A DNA stretch of 64,000 nt from Sediminimonas sp. (GCF_024637375.1 NZ_JAGXFK010000088.1:39353-103352); one strand, 5' to 3'. Counted from the stretch's first letter, positions 9,105 through 19,654 are shown. Numbers and translations are program-made. Notes: generated from the letters alone by a model not told the origin.

Positions 9105-10012
9105 TGTTGTCCGGCGGTTTTGGGCGGCTTCTGGTGTTGCTGGTCGGTGATGCGCAGGCCGACCGCATCGTGCCACCGACGGGATATACCGCGCGGCTGA
9201 CGGTGTTCAGCGCCGCTGCGATGGCATTCCTGGCCGTGTTCACGCTGGCACTGTCGCTGGCGACCGGCCGGCTGGCTGATCGCTGGGGCGCCGAGCTTGC
9301 GCGCACCTCGACCCTGCGCATTTCCGCGCCTGCCGAGCAGATGGCGGCACAGACCGAAGCCGCGTTGCGGGTGCTTGAGACGACACCCGGGGTGGAACGT
9401 GCCCGCGCGCTCACCGACGAAGAGCAGCGCGCCCTGCTCGAGCCGTGGTTCGGCCCCGATTTGCCGGTCGACACCCTGCCGGTGCCGCGCCTGATCGAGA
9501 TTGTCGAGGGCGGCGATGGTTTCGACGCCGCGGGCCTGCGCCTGCGACTGTCCGCCGAGGTGCCCGGCGCCGTCCTGGACGACCACACGCGGTGGCGGCG
9601 GCCACTGGTATCCGCCGCCCGGGCACTCAGGTCGCTGGGATGGCTGGCGATCCTGCTGATTGCCGGAACCGTCGCCGCCATGATCACGCTGGCCGCGAAC
9701 GCCGCGCTGGCCGCCAATGCGCAGGTGATTGCCGTGTTGCGGCTGGTGGGCGCGCGCGATTCCTACATCGCCGGCGCCTTCGTGCGCAGGTTTACGCAAC
9801 GTGCGCTGGCGGGAGCGGCCATAGGCACCGTTCTGGGCGTGGGCGCAATCGCATTCTTGCCATCCGCCGATGCGGCCGGTGGTTTCCTGACCGGGCTGGG
9901 TTTCCGCGGCTGGCACTGGGGACTGCCGGTGCTGATCCCGCCGTTGGCTGCGGCAGTTGCCTATGTCGCGACCCGTGCTGCGGCGCGGCGAACCCTGAGG
10001 GAGTTGCCGTGA
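9101..10012 (+). CDS. ftsX: Cell division permease-like protein FtsX
   Basis: 303 residues with the FtsX layout: a short cytoplasmic N-terminus, TM1 (about 30-52), a periplasmic domain (about 55-170) that would contact a hydrolase activator, and three clustered C-terminal TM segments. The sequence LRLVGARDSYIAGAF after TM2 is the conserved FtsX cytoplasmic loop. It is translated with ftsE (stop/start overlap) and with plsC behind it (1-base overlap). FtsX uses FtsE ATPase cycles to change its periplasmic domain. Confidence 0.92.
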   Translation: MMLSGGFGRLLVLLVGDAQADRIVPPTGYTARLTVFSAAAMAFLAVFTLALSLATGRLADRWGAELARTSTLRISAPAEQMAAQTEAALRVLETTPGVERARALTDEEQRALLEPWFGPDLPVDTLPVPRLIEIVEGGDGFDAAGLRLRLSAEVPGAVLDDHTRWRRPLVSAARALRSLGWLAILLIAGTVAAMITLAANAALAANAQVIAVLRLVGARDSYIAGAFVRRFTQRALAGAAIGTVLGVGAIAFLPSADAAGGFLTGLGFRGWHWGLPVLIPPLAAAVAYVATRAAARRTLRELP

Positions 10013-10752
10013 TGCGTGATGCCTGGCGTTGGCTGCGGTCATTGGTCTTCGAGGTGCAGATGTACCTTGCCATGGCGGTGATCGGGCTGGTGTTCGCGCC
10101 GTGGGCGGCCGTCAGTGCACGCGGCGCGCGCACGGCTTGCAAGCTCTATTGTCGCTGGGTGCTGTGGACCGCGCGCTGGATGATCGGGGTGCGCAGCGAA
10201 GTGCGTGGCACGCCGCCGTCGGGTGAGGTGATGATCGCCGCGAAGCATCAGTCTTTCCTGGATGTCCTGATCATCTTCAACGCGGTGCCTGCGGCCAAGT
10301 TCATCATGAAGCGCGAGCTTCTGTGGACACCGGTGATTGGCATCTACGCCTATCGGATCGGTTGCGTTCCCGTGGACCGCGGACAGCGCGGGCAGGCCAT
10401 CCGCAAGATGCTGGCCGATGTCGAGGCCGGGCGCAGCGAGCCGGGGCAACTGGTGATCTACAGCCAGGGCACGCGCGTGGCGCCCGGGGTGCGGGCGCCC
10501 TACAAGGGGGGAACCGGTGTCTTGTACGAACAGATGGGTCAGCCTTGCGTGCCGGCGGCGACCAATGTGGGCGTGTTCTGGCCCCGCAAGGGCATCATGC
10601 GCAGGCCGGGATTGGCGGTGGTCGAGTTTCTGGACCCGATCCCGCCCGGGAAACCGCGGGGCGAGGTCATGGACATCCTGCAACGCGAGGTCGAGGCGGC
10701 TTCGGACCGGCTGATGCGCGAGGCGGGGTTCGAGCCAGACCGGATCGCGTGA
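10012..10752 (+). CDS. plsC: 1-acyl-sn-glycerol-3-phosphate acyltransferase
   Basis: A 246-residue membrane acyltransferase that makes phosphatidic acid from lysophosphatidate. The catalytic H-X4-D motif is HQSFLD (H79, D84). The glycerol-phosphate site reads CVPVDRG, and YSQGTR is a variant of the usual FPEGTR block. One membrane segment lies near residues 17-37. The ATG overlaps the ftsX stop by one base, so phospholipid synthesis and division genes share an operon here. The YSQGTR variant is seen in related alphaproteobacterial PlsC, so I do not treat it as inactivating. Confidence 0.92.
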   Translation: MRDAWRWLRSLVFEVQMYLAMAVIGLVFAPWAAVSARGARTACKLYCRWVLWTARWMIGVRSEVRGTPPSGEVMIAAKHQSFLDVLIIFNAVPAAKFIMKRELLWTPVIGIYAYRIGCVPVDRGQRGQAIRKMLADVEAGRSEPGQLVIYSQGTRVAPGVRAPYKGGTGVLYEQMGQPCVPAATNVGVFWPRKGIMRRPGLAVVEFLDPIPPGKPRGEVMDILQREVEAASDRLMREAGFEPDRIA

Positions 10753-10798
10753 GGCGCGCGCGCCGTTTTGAGTGCATCGCCCCTGCCCGCCTCGCCGT

Positions 10799-12187
<1,389 letters not shown>

Positions 12188-12268
12188 GGGGTGTTCCTTT
12201 CATTTTTTCGCGTCGGTATCGCGTCGGTATTTCGTCGGTGTCGCGCCGGTGGCGGGGCGGCGGATACG

Positions 12269-12318
12269 GGGGGCGCTGCCCCCTTGGCCTGCGGCCAATT
12301 CCCCCGGAGTATTTCCGG
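12269..12318. repeat. Intergenic triple-hairpin element upstream of lpdA
   Basis: Three consecutive small inverted repeats: GGGGGC-GCT-GCCCCC (12269-12283), TTGGCC-TGC-GGCCAA (12284-12298) and CCGGA-GTATT-TCCGG (12304-12318), followed by AAAGATGAAG. From memory, CCCCGGAGTATTT...GGAAAGATGAA is a recurring intergenic sequence in roseobacter genomes. It could be a transposable-like repeat or an mRNA-stability element. Only one copy is visible here. Confidence 0.6.
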
Positions 12319-12330
12319 AAAGATGAAGCC

Positions 12331-12726
12331 TTACAAGAGTGCAGCCAGAAGCATGAGAACGGTGGCGAAAAAGCCCACGGCCCAGATGAGCGAACGCCCC
12401 GGGCGCAGGCCGAAATAATAGGCCGGGATGTAGAGGACGCGGGCCCCGAGGTATGTCCAGGCGCAGGCGGCGGTGAAGGCGGTGGATTGGTCGGAGAGCG
12501 TGACGGTGACGCAGGCGATGGTGAACAGGATCAGCCCCTCGAAATGGTTATCGAGCGCGCGCCCGAGGCGGGCGGTTTTGGTCGAGAGCTGTTTCGACGG
12601 CTCGCGGTCGCGCGGGGACATGGTGTAGCCCGGCCCGAGTTCGAGGTTGGCAGGCACCGCGTAGAGGACGAATTGCACGGCTTGCAGCAGCGCGGCGAGG
12701 GTTAGGGTGAGGAGTTCTGGGGTCAT
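12331..12726 (-). CDS. MAPEG family membrane protein
   Basis: 131 residues with four predicted membrane helices. The segment YLGARVLYIPAYYFG near residue 95 and the following RSLIWAVGFF are typical of MAPEG proteins (membrane-associated proteins in eicosanoid and glutathione metabolism). Bacterial members mostly have no known substrate. The ATG at 12726 overlaps the stop of the upstream AT-rich gene (ATGA). Without that gene the MAPEG gene would probably follow odhB or its own promoter. Confidence 0.85.
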   Translation of the reverse strand: MTPELLTLTLAALLQAVQFVLYAVPANLELGPGYTMSPRDREPSKQLSTKTARLGRALDNHFEGLILFTIACVTVTLSDQSTAFTAACAWTYLGARVLYIPAYYFGLRPGRSLIWAVGFFATVLMLLAALL

Positions 12727-13121
12727 TTGTCGAGAAGCCCGGCGGGATCGTGCATTCTCTTTTCCGAGTGCGCGCATTCAGGATTTTGGCACGAGAGGTG
12801 CTTTTCTTGGATACCTTGTTTGCCAAATCTAGGGTGAGGCACAACTCGCTCTGTTTTCAAATGACCTTCGCCACAGACGGGACAATTCTCTCCAGAAGTT
12901 AGAGCGCGCAGAGCAGCCTCAAGTTCGTTAATTTCCACTTGCTTTTCGGAAAGTTCAGTCCTCGCTTCTGACAATGCGATCTCCGTATCCGCTAAGGCTT
13001 TTGTTAATTCAGCAATTTTAAGTTTGAAAGTTGCCTCATCAACGCTTCGGTCAATGTCTCGGAGGTCTTTCGCGATGTTAATCGCAGTAGACGCGGCAGA
13101 TAATCCCGATGCGATGTCCAT
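12723..13121 (-). CDS. Orphan coiled-coil / zinc-ribbon protein, AT-rich
   Basis: 132 residues. Residues about 20-90 are a long heptad-like helix (LTKALADTEIALSEARTELS) predicted to form a coiled coil. The C-terminus has two CxxC/CxxxC pairs (CPVCGEGHL and CQNPECAH) forming a zinc-ribbon-like unit. I do not recognise a named family. Base composition is clearly richer in A and T, with different codon use from the neighbours, which points to horizontal acquisition. The stop overlaps the MAPEG start (ATGA). The 80 bp upstream hold no recognisable gene. Confidence 0.7.
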   Translation of the reverse strand: MDIASGLSAASTAINIAKDLRDIDRSVDEATFKLKIAELTKALADTEIALSEARTELSEKQVEINELEAALRALTSGENCPVCGEGHLKTERVVPHPRFGKQGIQEKHLSCQNPECAHSEKRMHDPAGLLDK

Positions 13122-13201
13122 TATCTTACTCCTACACGCGCGGCGAGCTTAAGTGCTTTCGTGGGTTTCACGCACCCTATGCGACTGGTTTTCCAACAGA
13201 T

Positions 13202-13408
13202 TTAATCCGCACTCGCCAGCGCCTTGCGCGCCTGCGCAATCACGTCGTCCACGGAGCGGCCCTCTTCATGCGCCTTTACGATCCGTTCCAGAACGGCGCG
13301 CAGGCGGGCGGCTTCGCCGGGGGCGGCGGGGCGGGCGCGGGCGAAGAACGCCTCGTCGAGGGGCGGGTTTTCGTCGTAGTCCTCGGGTGGCTTGGGGCGG
13401 GGTGTCAT
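13202..13408 (-). CDS. BrnA-like antitoxin partner of brnT
   Basis: 68 residues, [20 protein letters not shown]..., Pro/Asp-rich at first, then a basic/helical half (LRAVLERIVKAHEEGRSVDD). The segment DYDENPPLDEAFFARARPA is like the central part of BrnA antitoxins. The usual C-terminal ribbon-helix-helix DNA-binding part is not evident, so this may be a shortened or divergent antitoxin. The ATG overlaps the brnT stop (ATGA), the normal toxin-first order of brnTA. The call rests on position and partial motif. Confidence 0.6.
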   Translation of the reverse strand: MTPRPKPPEDYDENPPLDEAFFARARPAAPGEAARLRAVLERIVKAHEEGRSVDDVIAQARKALASAD

Positions 13409-13665
13409 GGGATTTCCCTCCGGTTGGCCTTGCGCAGCGAGATTACGCGGATGCGCGCGCCGCGCCAAGCGTAGACAAGAACGTGGTATCTCCCGTCGAT
13501 CTTGCCAAGAGCCTGCATCCTCGTCTCGCCATAGTCATAGCGCGTGTCCTCGGCCTCGATCGCCGTGCGCCAGTCGAATCCCGTGACCACGTCGAACGGG
13601 ACGCCATGTTTGGCCATGTTCTGCGTGGCCTTGGCGGCGTCCCATTCGTAGTCCGGATCGCTCAC
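13405..13665 (-). CDS. brnT: BrnT family ribonuclease toxin
   Basis: 86 residues matching the BrnT toxin fold: [20 protein letters not shown] at the N-terminus, [17 protein letters not shown] in the middle and [14 protein letters not shown] at the end. BrnT is a RelE-like RNase that blocks translation. It starts at the GTG at 13665, overlapping the odhB stop by GTGA, and its stop overlaps the next small gene. Translation would therefore be coupled to a TCA-cycle gene, an unusual place for a toxin. Identity is well supported; activity is not shown. Confidence 0.85.
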   Translation of the reverse strand: MSDPDYEWDAAKATQNMAKHGVPFDVVTGFDWRTAIEAEDTRYDYGETRMQALGKIDGRYHVLVYAWRGARIRVISLRKANRREIP

Positions 13666-15227
13666 AGGTCCATCAGCAGGCGGCGCGGGTCTTCGAGCGC
13701 CTCTTTCACGCGCACGAGGAACGTCACCGCGCCCTTGCCGTCGACGATGCGGTGGTCGTAGCTGAGCGCGAGGTACATCATCGGGCGTATCCTGATCTCG
13801 CCGTTCACGGCCATCGGGCGGTCCTGGATCTTGTGCATGCCGAGGATGCCCGATTGCGGCGGGTTGAGGATGGGCGAGGACAGCAGGGAGCCGTAGACGC
13901 CGCCGTTGGAGATGGTGAAGCTGCCGCCCTGCATCTCGGCCATGGAAAGCTTGCCGTCGCGGGCGCGGGCGCCCAGTTCGTTGATCTTCTTCTCGATCGC
14001 GGCGAAGGAGAGCTGATCGGCGTCGCGCACCACCGGCACCACCAGCCCGTTGGGGGTGCCGACGGCCACGCCCATGTGGACGAAGTTCTTGTAGACGACG
14101 TCGGTGCCGTCGATCTCGGCGTTGACCTCGGGCACCTCCCTGAGCGCGTGGCAGCACGCCTTGGTGAAGAACGACATGAAGCCCAGCTTGACGCCGTGTT
14201 TCTTCTCGAACAGTTCCTTGTATTCGCGGCGCAGGTCCATCGTCGCGGTCATGTCCACCTCGTTATAGGTGGTCAGCATGGCGGCGGTGTTCTGCGCGTC
14301 CTTGAGGCGCCGCGCGATGGTCTGGCGCAGGCGGGTCATCTTGACCCGTTCCTCGCGCGCCGCGTCATCGGCGGGAACCGGGGCACGTGATGCCGGCGCG
14401 GCGGCGGGCGCCTCCTTGCCGGCAGCGGCGGCGGCGGGCGTGCCGCCGGACTTGGCGGCCTTTTGCACGTCTTCCTTCATCACCCGGCCGTCGCGGCCGG
14501 TGCCGGTGACCTGGTCGCGGCTCAGGCCGGCCTCGGCCATCGCCTTCTTGGCGGCCGGGGAGTCCTCGACATCCTTACCGTCGGGTGCGGCGGCGGGGGC
14601 TGCGTCGTCGTCGGCGCCTGATGCCTCGACTTCTGCGGGTTTGGCCGCACCGGCCGCGCCCGTGGTGACCACGGCGAGGCGGCCGCCGGCCTCGACGGTG
14701 GTGCCCTCGTCGGCCAGGATTTCGGCCAGGGTGCCGGCGGCGGGGCTGGGCACCTCGACCGAGACCTTGTCGGTTTCAAGCTCGCACAGCATCTCGTCCT
14801 GCTCGACGCTGTCGCCGACTTTCTTGAACCAGGTTGCGACCGTGGCCTCGGACACCGATTCGCCAAGCGCGGGCACCGGCACGTCGATGCGTTCGCTTTC
14901 GCCTTCGCCTTCGTCCTTGTCGGTTTCGGCGGGTTTGGCCTTGGCGGCGCTTTCCTTGCTGGCGGGCCTGGTGTCGCTTGCGGCGCTTTCGCCTTCGCTC
15001 AAGGTTGCCAGAAGTGCATCGACGCCGACGGTTTCGCCTTCTTGCGCGACGATCTCGGCTAGGGTTCCGGCGGCGGGGCTGGGCACTTCGACGGTCACCT
15101 TGTCGGTTTCCAGTTCACACAGCATTTCATCGACGGCGACCTCGTCACCGGGTTTCTTGAACCATGTGGCGATGGTGGCCTCGGTTACGGACTCGCCAAG
15201 CGTGGGAACGCGAACTTCGGTGGTCAT
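13662..15227 (-). CDS. odhB: Dihydrolipoamide succinyltransferase (E2 of 2-oxoglutarate dehydrogenase), two lipoyl domains
   Basis: 521 residues. There are two N-terminal lipoyl domains, each with the lipoylation motif ETDKV (near residues 42 and 146), joined by Ala/Pro/Lys/Glu-rich linkers. A peripheral subunit-binding domain (about 215-255) and a catalytic domain follow, with the active-site segment [12 protein letters not shown] near the end. E. coli SucB has one lipoyl domain and about 405 residues, so this E2 is enlarged by a duplicated domain. The start lies 3 bases after the sucA stop. A toxin-antitoxin pair is fused translationally to its 3' end. Confidence 0.95.
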   Translation of the reverse strand: MTTEVRVPTLGESVTEATIATWFKKPGDEVAVDEMLCELETDKVTVEVPSPAAGTLAEIVAQEGETVGVDALLATLSEGESAASDTRPASKESAAKAKPAETDKDEGEGESERIDVPVPALGESVSEATVATWFKKVGDSVEQDEMLCELETDKVSVEVPSPAAGTLAEILADEGTTVEAGGRLAVVTTGAAGAAKPAEVEASGADDDAAPAAAPDGKDVEDSPAAKKAMAEAGLSRDQVTGTGRDGRVMKEDVQKAAKSGGTPAAAAAGKEAPAAAPASRAPVPADDAAREERVKMTRLRQTIARRLKDAQNTAAMLTTYNEVDMTATMDLRREYKELFEKKHGVKLGFMSFFTKACCHALREVPEVNAEIDGTDVVYKNFVHMGVAVGTPNGLVVPVVRDADQLSFAAIEKKINELGARARDGKLSMAEMQGGSFTISNGGVYGSLLSSPILNPPQSGILGMHKIQDRPMAVNGEIRIRPMMYLALSYDHRIVDGKGAVTFLVRVKEALEDPRRLLMDL

Positions 15228-15230
15228 GGA

Positions 15231-18191
15231 TTATTTCCCCTCGGTGGTCAGCGCTTCGTCGACGAGCGCCTCTTGTTGTACCTTGTGCTGGCTTGCGAGC
15301 CCCGTCGCGGGCGAGGCGCTTGCGGGGCGGCCAATATAACTGGGGCGGCTGTGTTTGGCCTTGATGCGGGAGAGCACCCATTCAAGGTTGGGTTCCATGA
15401 AGGACCATGCGCCCTGGTTCTTGGGTTCTTCCTGGCACCAGACCATTTCGGCCTTCTTGAAGCGTTCGAGCTCCTTGACCGACGATTGCGCCGGGAACGG
15501 GTAGAACTGCTCGAACCGCATCAGGTAGACGTCGTCGATGCCGCGCGCGTCGCGTTCTTCGAGAAGGTCGTAATACACCTTGCCCGAACACATGACCACG
15601 CGCCGAATCTTGTCGTCGGCGACCAGTTTCGTGTCGGAGTGCCCCTTTTGTGCATCGTCCCAAAGCACGCGGTGGAAGCTCGACCCGGTGGTGAAATCGT
15701 CGGTATTCGATACGGCCAGCTTGTGCCGCAGAAGCGACTTCGGTGTCATCAGGATGAGCGGCTTGCGGAAGGTGCGGTGCAGTTGCCGCCGCAGGATGTG
15801 GAAGTAGTTCGCCGGGGTCGTGCAGTTCGCCACGATCCAGTTGTCGCCGCCGCACATGGTCAGGAACCGTTCCAGCCGTGCCGAGGAGTGCTCGGGGCCC
15901 TGGCCCTCGAAGCCGTGGGGCAACAGGCAGACAAGCCCCGACATGCGCAGCCATTTCGATTCGCCCGAGCTTATGAACTGGTCGAACATGATCTGGGCGC
16001 CGTTGGCGAAGTCGCCGAACTGGGCCTCCCACAGGGTGAGCGCGTTGGGCTCTGCAAGGCTGTAGCCGTATTCGAACCCCAGGACCGCGTATTCCGACAG
16101 CATCGAGTCGATCGCCTCGAATTGCGCCTGGCCGTCGCGGATGTGGTTGAGGGGGAAATACCGCTCTTCGGTGTTCTGGTCGATCAGCCCGGAATGGCGC
16201 TGGCTGAAGGTGCCGCGGGTGCTGTCCTGCCCGGCAAGCCGTACCGGGTAGCCCTCGGTCAGCAGCGACCCGAAGGCCAGCGCCTCGCCCGTGGCCCAGT
16301 CGAACCCCGTGCCGCTTTCGAACATCTTGCGCTTGGTTTCCAGCAGCCTCTCGACCGTGCGGTGCAGTTTCACGCCATCCGGTGCCGCCGAGAGCGCGCG
16401 GCCGATCTGCTCCATCGTTTCGGGCGAGATCGCGGTCTCGCCGCGCTGGTACTGCCCCTTTTCCAGCCGGTCCATGTGCGACCAGCGCCCGTCCAGCCAG
16501 TCGGCCTTGTTGGGCTTGTAGTTCTTGCCCGCCTCGAACTCGTCGTTCAGGAACGACTGGAAAGAGGCCTTCAGGTCCTCGACCTCGCCTTCGGGGATCA
16601 GGCCGTCGCGGACGAGGCGTTCGGTATAGAGGCTCAGCGTCGTTTTCTGGGTCTTGATCTTCTTGTACATCAGCGGGTTCGTGAACATGGGCTCGTCGCC
16701 CTCGTTGTGCCCGAACCGGCGGTAGCAGAAGATGTCGATGACCACGTCCTTGTGGAATTTCTGGCGGAATTCCGTGGCCACCTTGGCGGCGTGGACCACG
16801 GCCTCGGGGTCGTCGCCGTTGACGTGGAAAATGGGCGCCTCGACCATCAGGGCGATATCGGTGGGATAGGGCGAGGACCGGCTGGAATGCGGCGCGGTGG
16901 TGAACCCGATCTGGTTGTTCACCACCAGGTGCATCGTGCCCCCGGTGCGATGGCCCTTGAGCCCCGACAGGCCGAACCCCTCGGCCACCACGCCCTGACC
17001 GGCGAAGGCGGCGTCGCCATGCAGGAGAATCGGCAGAACCGCGGTGCGTTCGCTGTCGTTGTACTGGTCCTGCTTGGCGCGCACCTTGCCCAGGACCACG
17101 GGGTTCACGGCCTCCAGGTGCGACGGGTTCGCCGTCAGCGACAGGTGTACCTTGTTGCCATCGAACTCGCGGTCGCTTGATGCCCCGAGGTGGTATTTCA
17201 CGTCGCCCGAGCCGTCGACGTCCTCGGGCTTGAAGCTGCCGCCCTGGAACTCGTGAAAGATCGCGCGATAGGGCTTGGCCATCACGTTGGCCAGAACGTT
17301 GAGCCGCCCGCGGTGGGGCATGCCGATCACGACTTCCTTCAGGCCCAGAGACCCGCCGCGCTTGATGATCTGCTCCATCGCCGGGACAAGGCTTTCGGCG
17401 CCGTCGAGGCCGAACCGCTTGGTGCCCATGTACTTGACGTGCAGGAATTTCTCGAAGCCTTCCGACTCGACCAGCTTGTTGAGAATCGCGCGGCGGCCGC
17501 GGCGGGTGAACTTGATTTCCTTGCCCAGGCCCTCGATGCGTTCCTTCAGCCACGATGATTGCTCGGGGTCCGAGATGTGCATGTATTGCAGCGCGAAGGT
17601 GCCGCAATAGGTGCGGCGCACGATCTCGACGATCTGGCGCATGGTCGCGACCTGCAGGCCCAGAACGTTGTCGATGAAAATCGGGCGATCCATGTCGGCC
17701 TCGGTGAAGCCGTAGGATTTCGGGTCGAGTTCCGGGTGCGGGGTCTGGTCGCGCATGCCCAGCGGGTCGAGCTCGGCCACCAGGTGGCCGCGGATCCGGT
17801 AGGCGCGGATGATCATCAGGGCGCGCACGCTGTCGAGCACGGCCCGTTTCACCGCATCGTCGCTGAGGCTGATCCCCTTGTCGGCGGCTTTCGCGGCGAT
17901 CTTGTCGCCCACGCCCTTTGCTTCGACCGCCGGCCATTGACCGTCCAGCGCCGCGGTCAACTCGTCGGTGGGTGCCGGCGGCCAGTCGTCGCGGGCCCAG
18001 CTGGGGCCTTGCGCCTCCTGTTTGACGGCCGCTTCGTCGTCGCCCATCGAGCGAAAGAACTCGGCCCAGGCTTCGTCCACTGCGGCCGGGTCTTCGGCAT
18101 AGCGGGCGTGGAGCTGTTCGAGGTATTCCGCGTTGTGCCCCTGCATGAAGCTGGAGGCGGCAAACTGGTCTTTCGGGGATTGGTCGGTCAT
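15231..18191 (-). CDS. sucA: 2-oxoglutarate dehydrogenase E1 component
   Basis: A 986-residue thiamine-diphosphate enzyme that decarboxylates 2-oxoglutarate and passes succinyl to lipoyl-E2. The N-terminus has the E1o segment FMQGHNAEYLEQLHARY. MPHRGRLNVL near residue 310 and the HGDAAFAGQG and YRRFGHNEGDEP blocks are the standard ThDP and active-site regions. I chose the ATG at 18191 (MTDQSPKDQF), with AGG a few bases upstream; an in-frame GTG at 18200 is possible. The upstream DUF805 gene ends 5 bases earlier. Confidence 0.96.
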   Translation of the reverse strand: MTDQSPKDQFAASSFMQGHNAEYLEQLHARYAEDPAAVDEAWAEFFRSMGDDEAAVKQEAQGPSWARDDWPPAPTDELTAALDGQWPAVEAKGVGDKIAAKAADKGISLSDDAVKRAVLDSVRALMIIRAYRIRGHLVAELDPLGMRDQTPHPELDPKSYGFTEADMDRPIFIDNVLGLQVATMRQIVEIVRRTYCGTFALQYMHISDPEQSSWLKERIEGLGKEIKFTRRGRRAILNKLVESEGFEKFLHVKYMGTKRFGLDGAESLVPAMEQIIKRGGSLGLKEVVIGMPHRGRLNVLANVMAKPYRAIFHEFQGGSFKPEDVDGSGDVKYHLGASSDREFDGNKVHLSLTANPSHLEAVNPVVLGKVRAKQDQYNDSERTAVLPILLHGDAAFAGQGVVAEGFGLSGLKGHRTGGTMHLVVNNQIGFTTAPHSSRSSPYPTDIALMVEAPIFHVNGDDPEAVVHAAKVATEFRQKFHKDVVIDIFCYRRFGHNEGDEPMFTNPLMYKKIKTQKTTLSLYTERLVRDGLIPEGEVEDLKASFQSFLNDEFEAGKNYKPNKADWLDGRWSHMDRLEKGQYQRGETAISPETMEQIGRALSAAPDGVKLHRTVERLLETKRKMFESGTGFDWATGEALAFGSLLTEGYPVRLAGQDSTRGTFSQRHSGLIDQNTEERYFPLNHIRDGQAQFEAIDSMLSEYAVLGFEYGYSLAEPNALTLWEAQFGDFANGAQIMFDQFISSGESKWLRMSGLVCLLPHGFEGQGPEHSSARLERFLTMCGGDNWIVANCTTPANYFHILRRQLHRTFRKPLILMTPKSLLRHKLAVSNTDDFTTGSSFHRVLWDDAQKGHSDTKLVADDKIRRVVMCSGKVYYDLLEERDARGIDDVYLMRFEQFYPFPAQSSVKELERFKKAEMVWCQEEPKNQGAWSFMEPNLEWVLSRIKAKHSRPSYIGRPASASPATGLASQHKVQQEALVDEALTTEGK

Positions 18192-18196
18192 GGCGA

Positions 18197-18697
18197 TCAC
18201 CTGGAGGGTTGTGGGCCGTAATCATTGGGGCCCGGCTGGGTGGGGCGGGTCAGCCACCAGACAACCAGAACGAAGAGCGCGATCTGGATCACCCAGATCA
18301 CCGCGAAGCCGCCCAGGCCGAACCCGGGCACTGGCGCCGCCCCGTCAGACATCATGCCCAGCATCCCGAAGGCGACGATCAGGCTCAGCGCGAACGTGAC
18401 GATCAGCGGCAACAGCAGCAGCCAGCCGGGCTTGCCGGTGTCGTGCATCCGTCGCCATCCCACCGCCAGAAACGGCAGCAGCGTGGCAAGCTGGAACAGG
18501 GGCGCGAAGACGCGGGTGGCCTGGTGGTCGCCGGGGCCGAAGGAAGAGCCGAATATCACCGCGTCCAGAAGGCCGAAAAGAACTACGCCCAGGAAGACGA
18601 AAAGCGCGAACCACCAGTATTCCGGTCGCCGCGCGCGCCCTGAGAAGGTGACGTATTTCTTCGTCAAGCATGTCTTTACTGCGTCGGCGAATCCCAT
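18197..18697 (-). CDS. DUF805 family membrane protein
   Basis: 166 residues, four membrane helices. The family signature YVTFSGRARRPEYWWFALF lies at the N-terminus and GWRRMHDTGKPGW in the middle. AGGAGGG precedes the ATG at 18697. DUF805 proteins are small inner-membrane proteins of unknown function. Its place between sucD and sucA suggests co-transcription only. Confidence 0.88.
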   Translation of the reverse strand: MGFADAVKTCLTKKYVTFSGRARRPEYWWFALFVFLGVVLFGLLDAVIFGSSFGPGDHQATRVFAPLFQLATLLPFLAVGWRRMHDTGKPGWLLLLPLIVTFALSLIVAFGMLGMMSDGAAPVPGFGLGGFAVIWVIQIALFVLVVWWLTRPTQPGPNDYGPQPSR

Positions 18698-18755
18698 TTT
18701 GTGCCCTCCTGTGGCGTGGGTGCGGCAGGGCCGGTGCGTGGGCCCTGCCGATGGT

Positions 18756-19637
18756 TCATCCGATGGCCTTGAGCACCGCCTCGCCCAAGCCTGCGGGGCT
18801 GTCGGCAACGACGATACCGGCTGATTTCATCGCTTCGATCTTGTCGTCGGCGCCGCCCTTGCCGCCGGCCACGATGGCGCCGGCATGGCCCATGCGGCGC
18901 CCCGGGGGTGCGGTGCGCCCGGCGATGAAGCCGGCCACGGGTTTCTTGCGGCCGCGCCGCGCCTCGTCTTTCAGGAACTGTGCGGCGTCCTCTTCGGCCT
19001 GGCCGCCGATTTCGCCGATCATGATGATGCTTTGCGTCTCGTCATCGGCAAGGAAGCGTTCCAGCACATCGACGTGTTCCAGCCCCTTGATCGGGTCGCC
19101 GCCGATACCCACGGCGGTGGACTGGCCCAGGCCGCTGTCCGAGGTCTGCTTGACCGCCTCGTAGGTCAGCGTGCCCGAGCGCGACACCACGCCGACGCTG
19201 CCGCGCTTGTGGATGTGGCCGGGCATGATGCCGATCTGGCACGCGTCAGGGGTGATGACGCCGGGGCAGTTGGGGCCGATCAGCGTGGTTTTCGAGCCGT
19301 CCAGCGCGCGCTTGACGCGGGTCATGTCCAGCACCGGGATGCCCTCGGTGATGCACACGATCAGTTCGATTTCGGCGTCGATCGCCTCGAGGATCGAATC
19401 GGCGGCGAACGGCGGCGGCACGTAGATCACGCTGGCATCGGCCTGCGTTTTCGCCTTGGCCTCGTGCACCGAGTTGAAGACCGGCAGTTCAAGATGGGTG
19501 GTACCGCCCTTGCCCGGCGTGACGCCTCCGACCATTTTCGTGCCATAGGCGATGGCCTGTTCGGAATGGAACGTTCCCTGCGAGCCGGTGAAGCCCTGGC
19601 AGATAACCTTGGTGTTCTCGTCTACGAGAATGGCCAT
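18756..19637 (-). CDS. sucD: Succinyl-CoA synthetase alpha subunit
   Basis: 293 residues. CoA-binding Rossmann domain at the N-terminus ([18 protein letters not shown]), and the phosphohistidine loop [10 protein letters not shown] near residue 248. It makes succinate and ATP/GTP from succinyl-CoA together with SucC. AAGGAG lies before the ATG at 19637. In most relatives sucC and sucD are adjacent; here a 543-base orphan gene separates them. Confidence 0.96.
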   Translation of the reverse strand: MAILVDENTKVICQGFTGSQGTFHSEQAIAYGTKMVGGVTPGKGGTTHLELPVFNSVHEAKAKTQADASVIYVPPPFAADSILEAIDAEIELIVCITEGIPVLDMTRVKRALDGSKTTLIGPNCPGVITPDACQIGIMPGHIHKRGSVGVVSRSGTLTYEAVKQTSDSGLGQSTAVGIGGDPIKGLEHVDVLERFLADDETQSIIMIGEIGGQAEEDAAQFLKDEARRGRKKPVAGFIAGRTAPPGRRMGHAGAIVAGGKGGADDKIEAMKSAGIVVADSPAGLGEAVLKAIG

Positions 19638-19654
19638 GTTGGCGTTCTCCTTAG

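Noticed and set aside
10753..10764. GGCGCGCGCGCC followed by GTTTT after plsC
   Set aside because: Self-complementary but leaves no adequate loop; not convincing as a terminator.
12188..13408. Mobile element spanning the accessory genes before lpdA
   Set aside because: Composition suggests acquired genes, but no integrase, target duplication or terminal repeats could be found.
15382..18225. 947-codon open frame in another frame of sucA, same strand
   Set aside because: Shadow of the real gene, made of Arg/Gly/Pro-rich low-complexity sequence; SucA motifs are all in the chosen frame.
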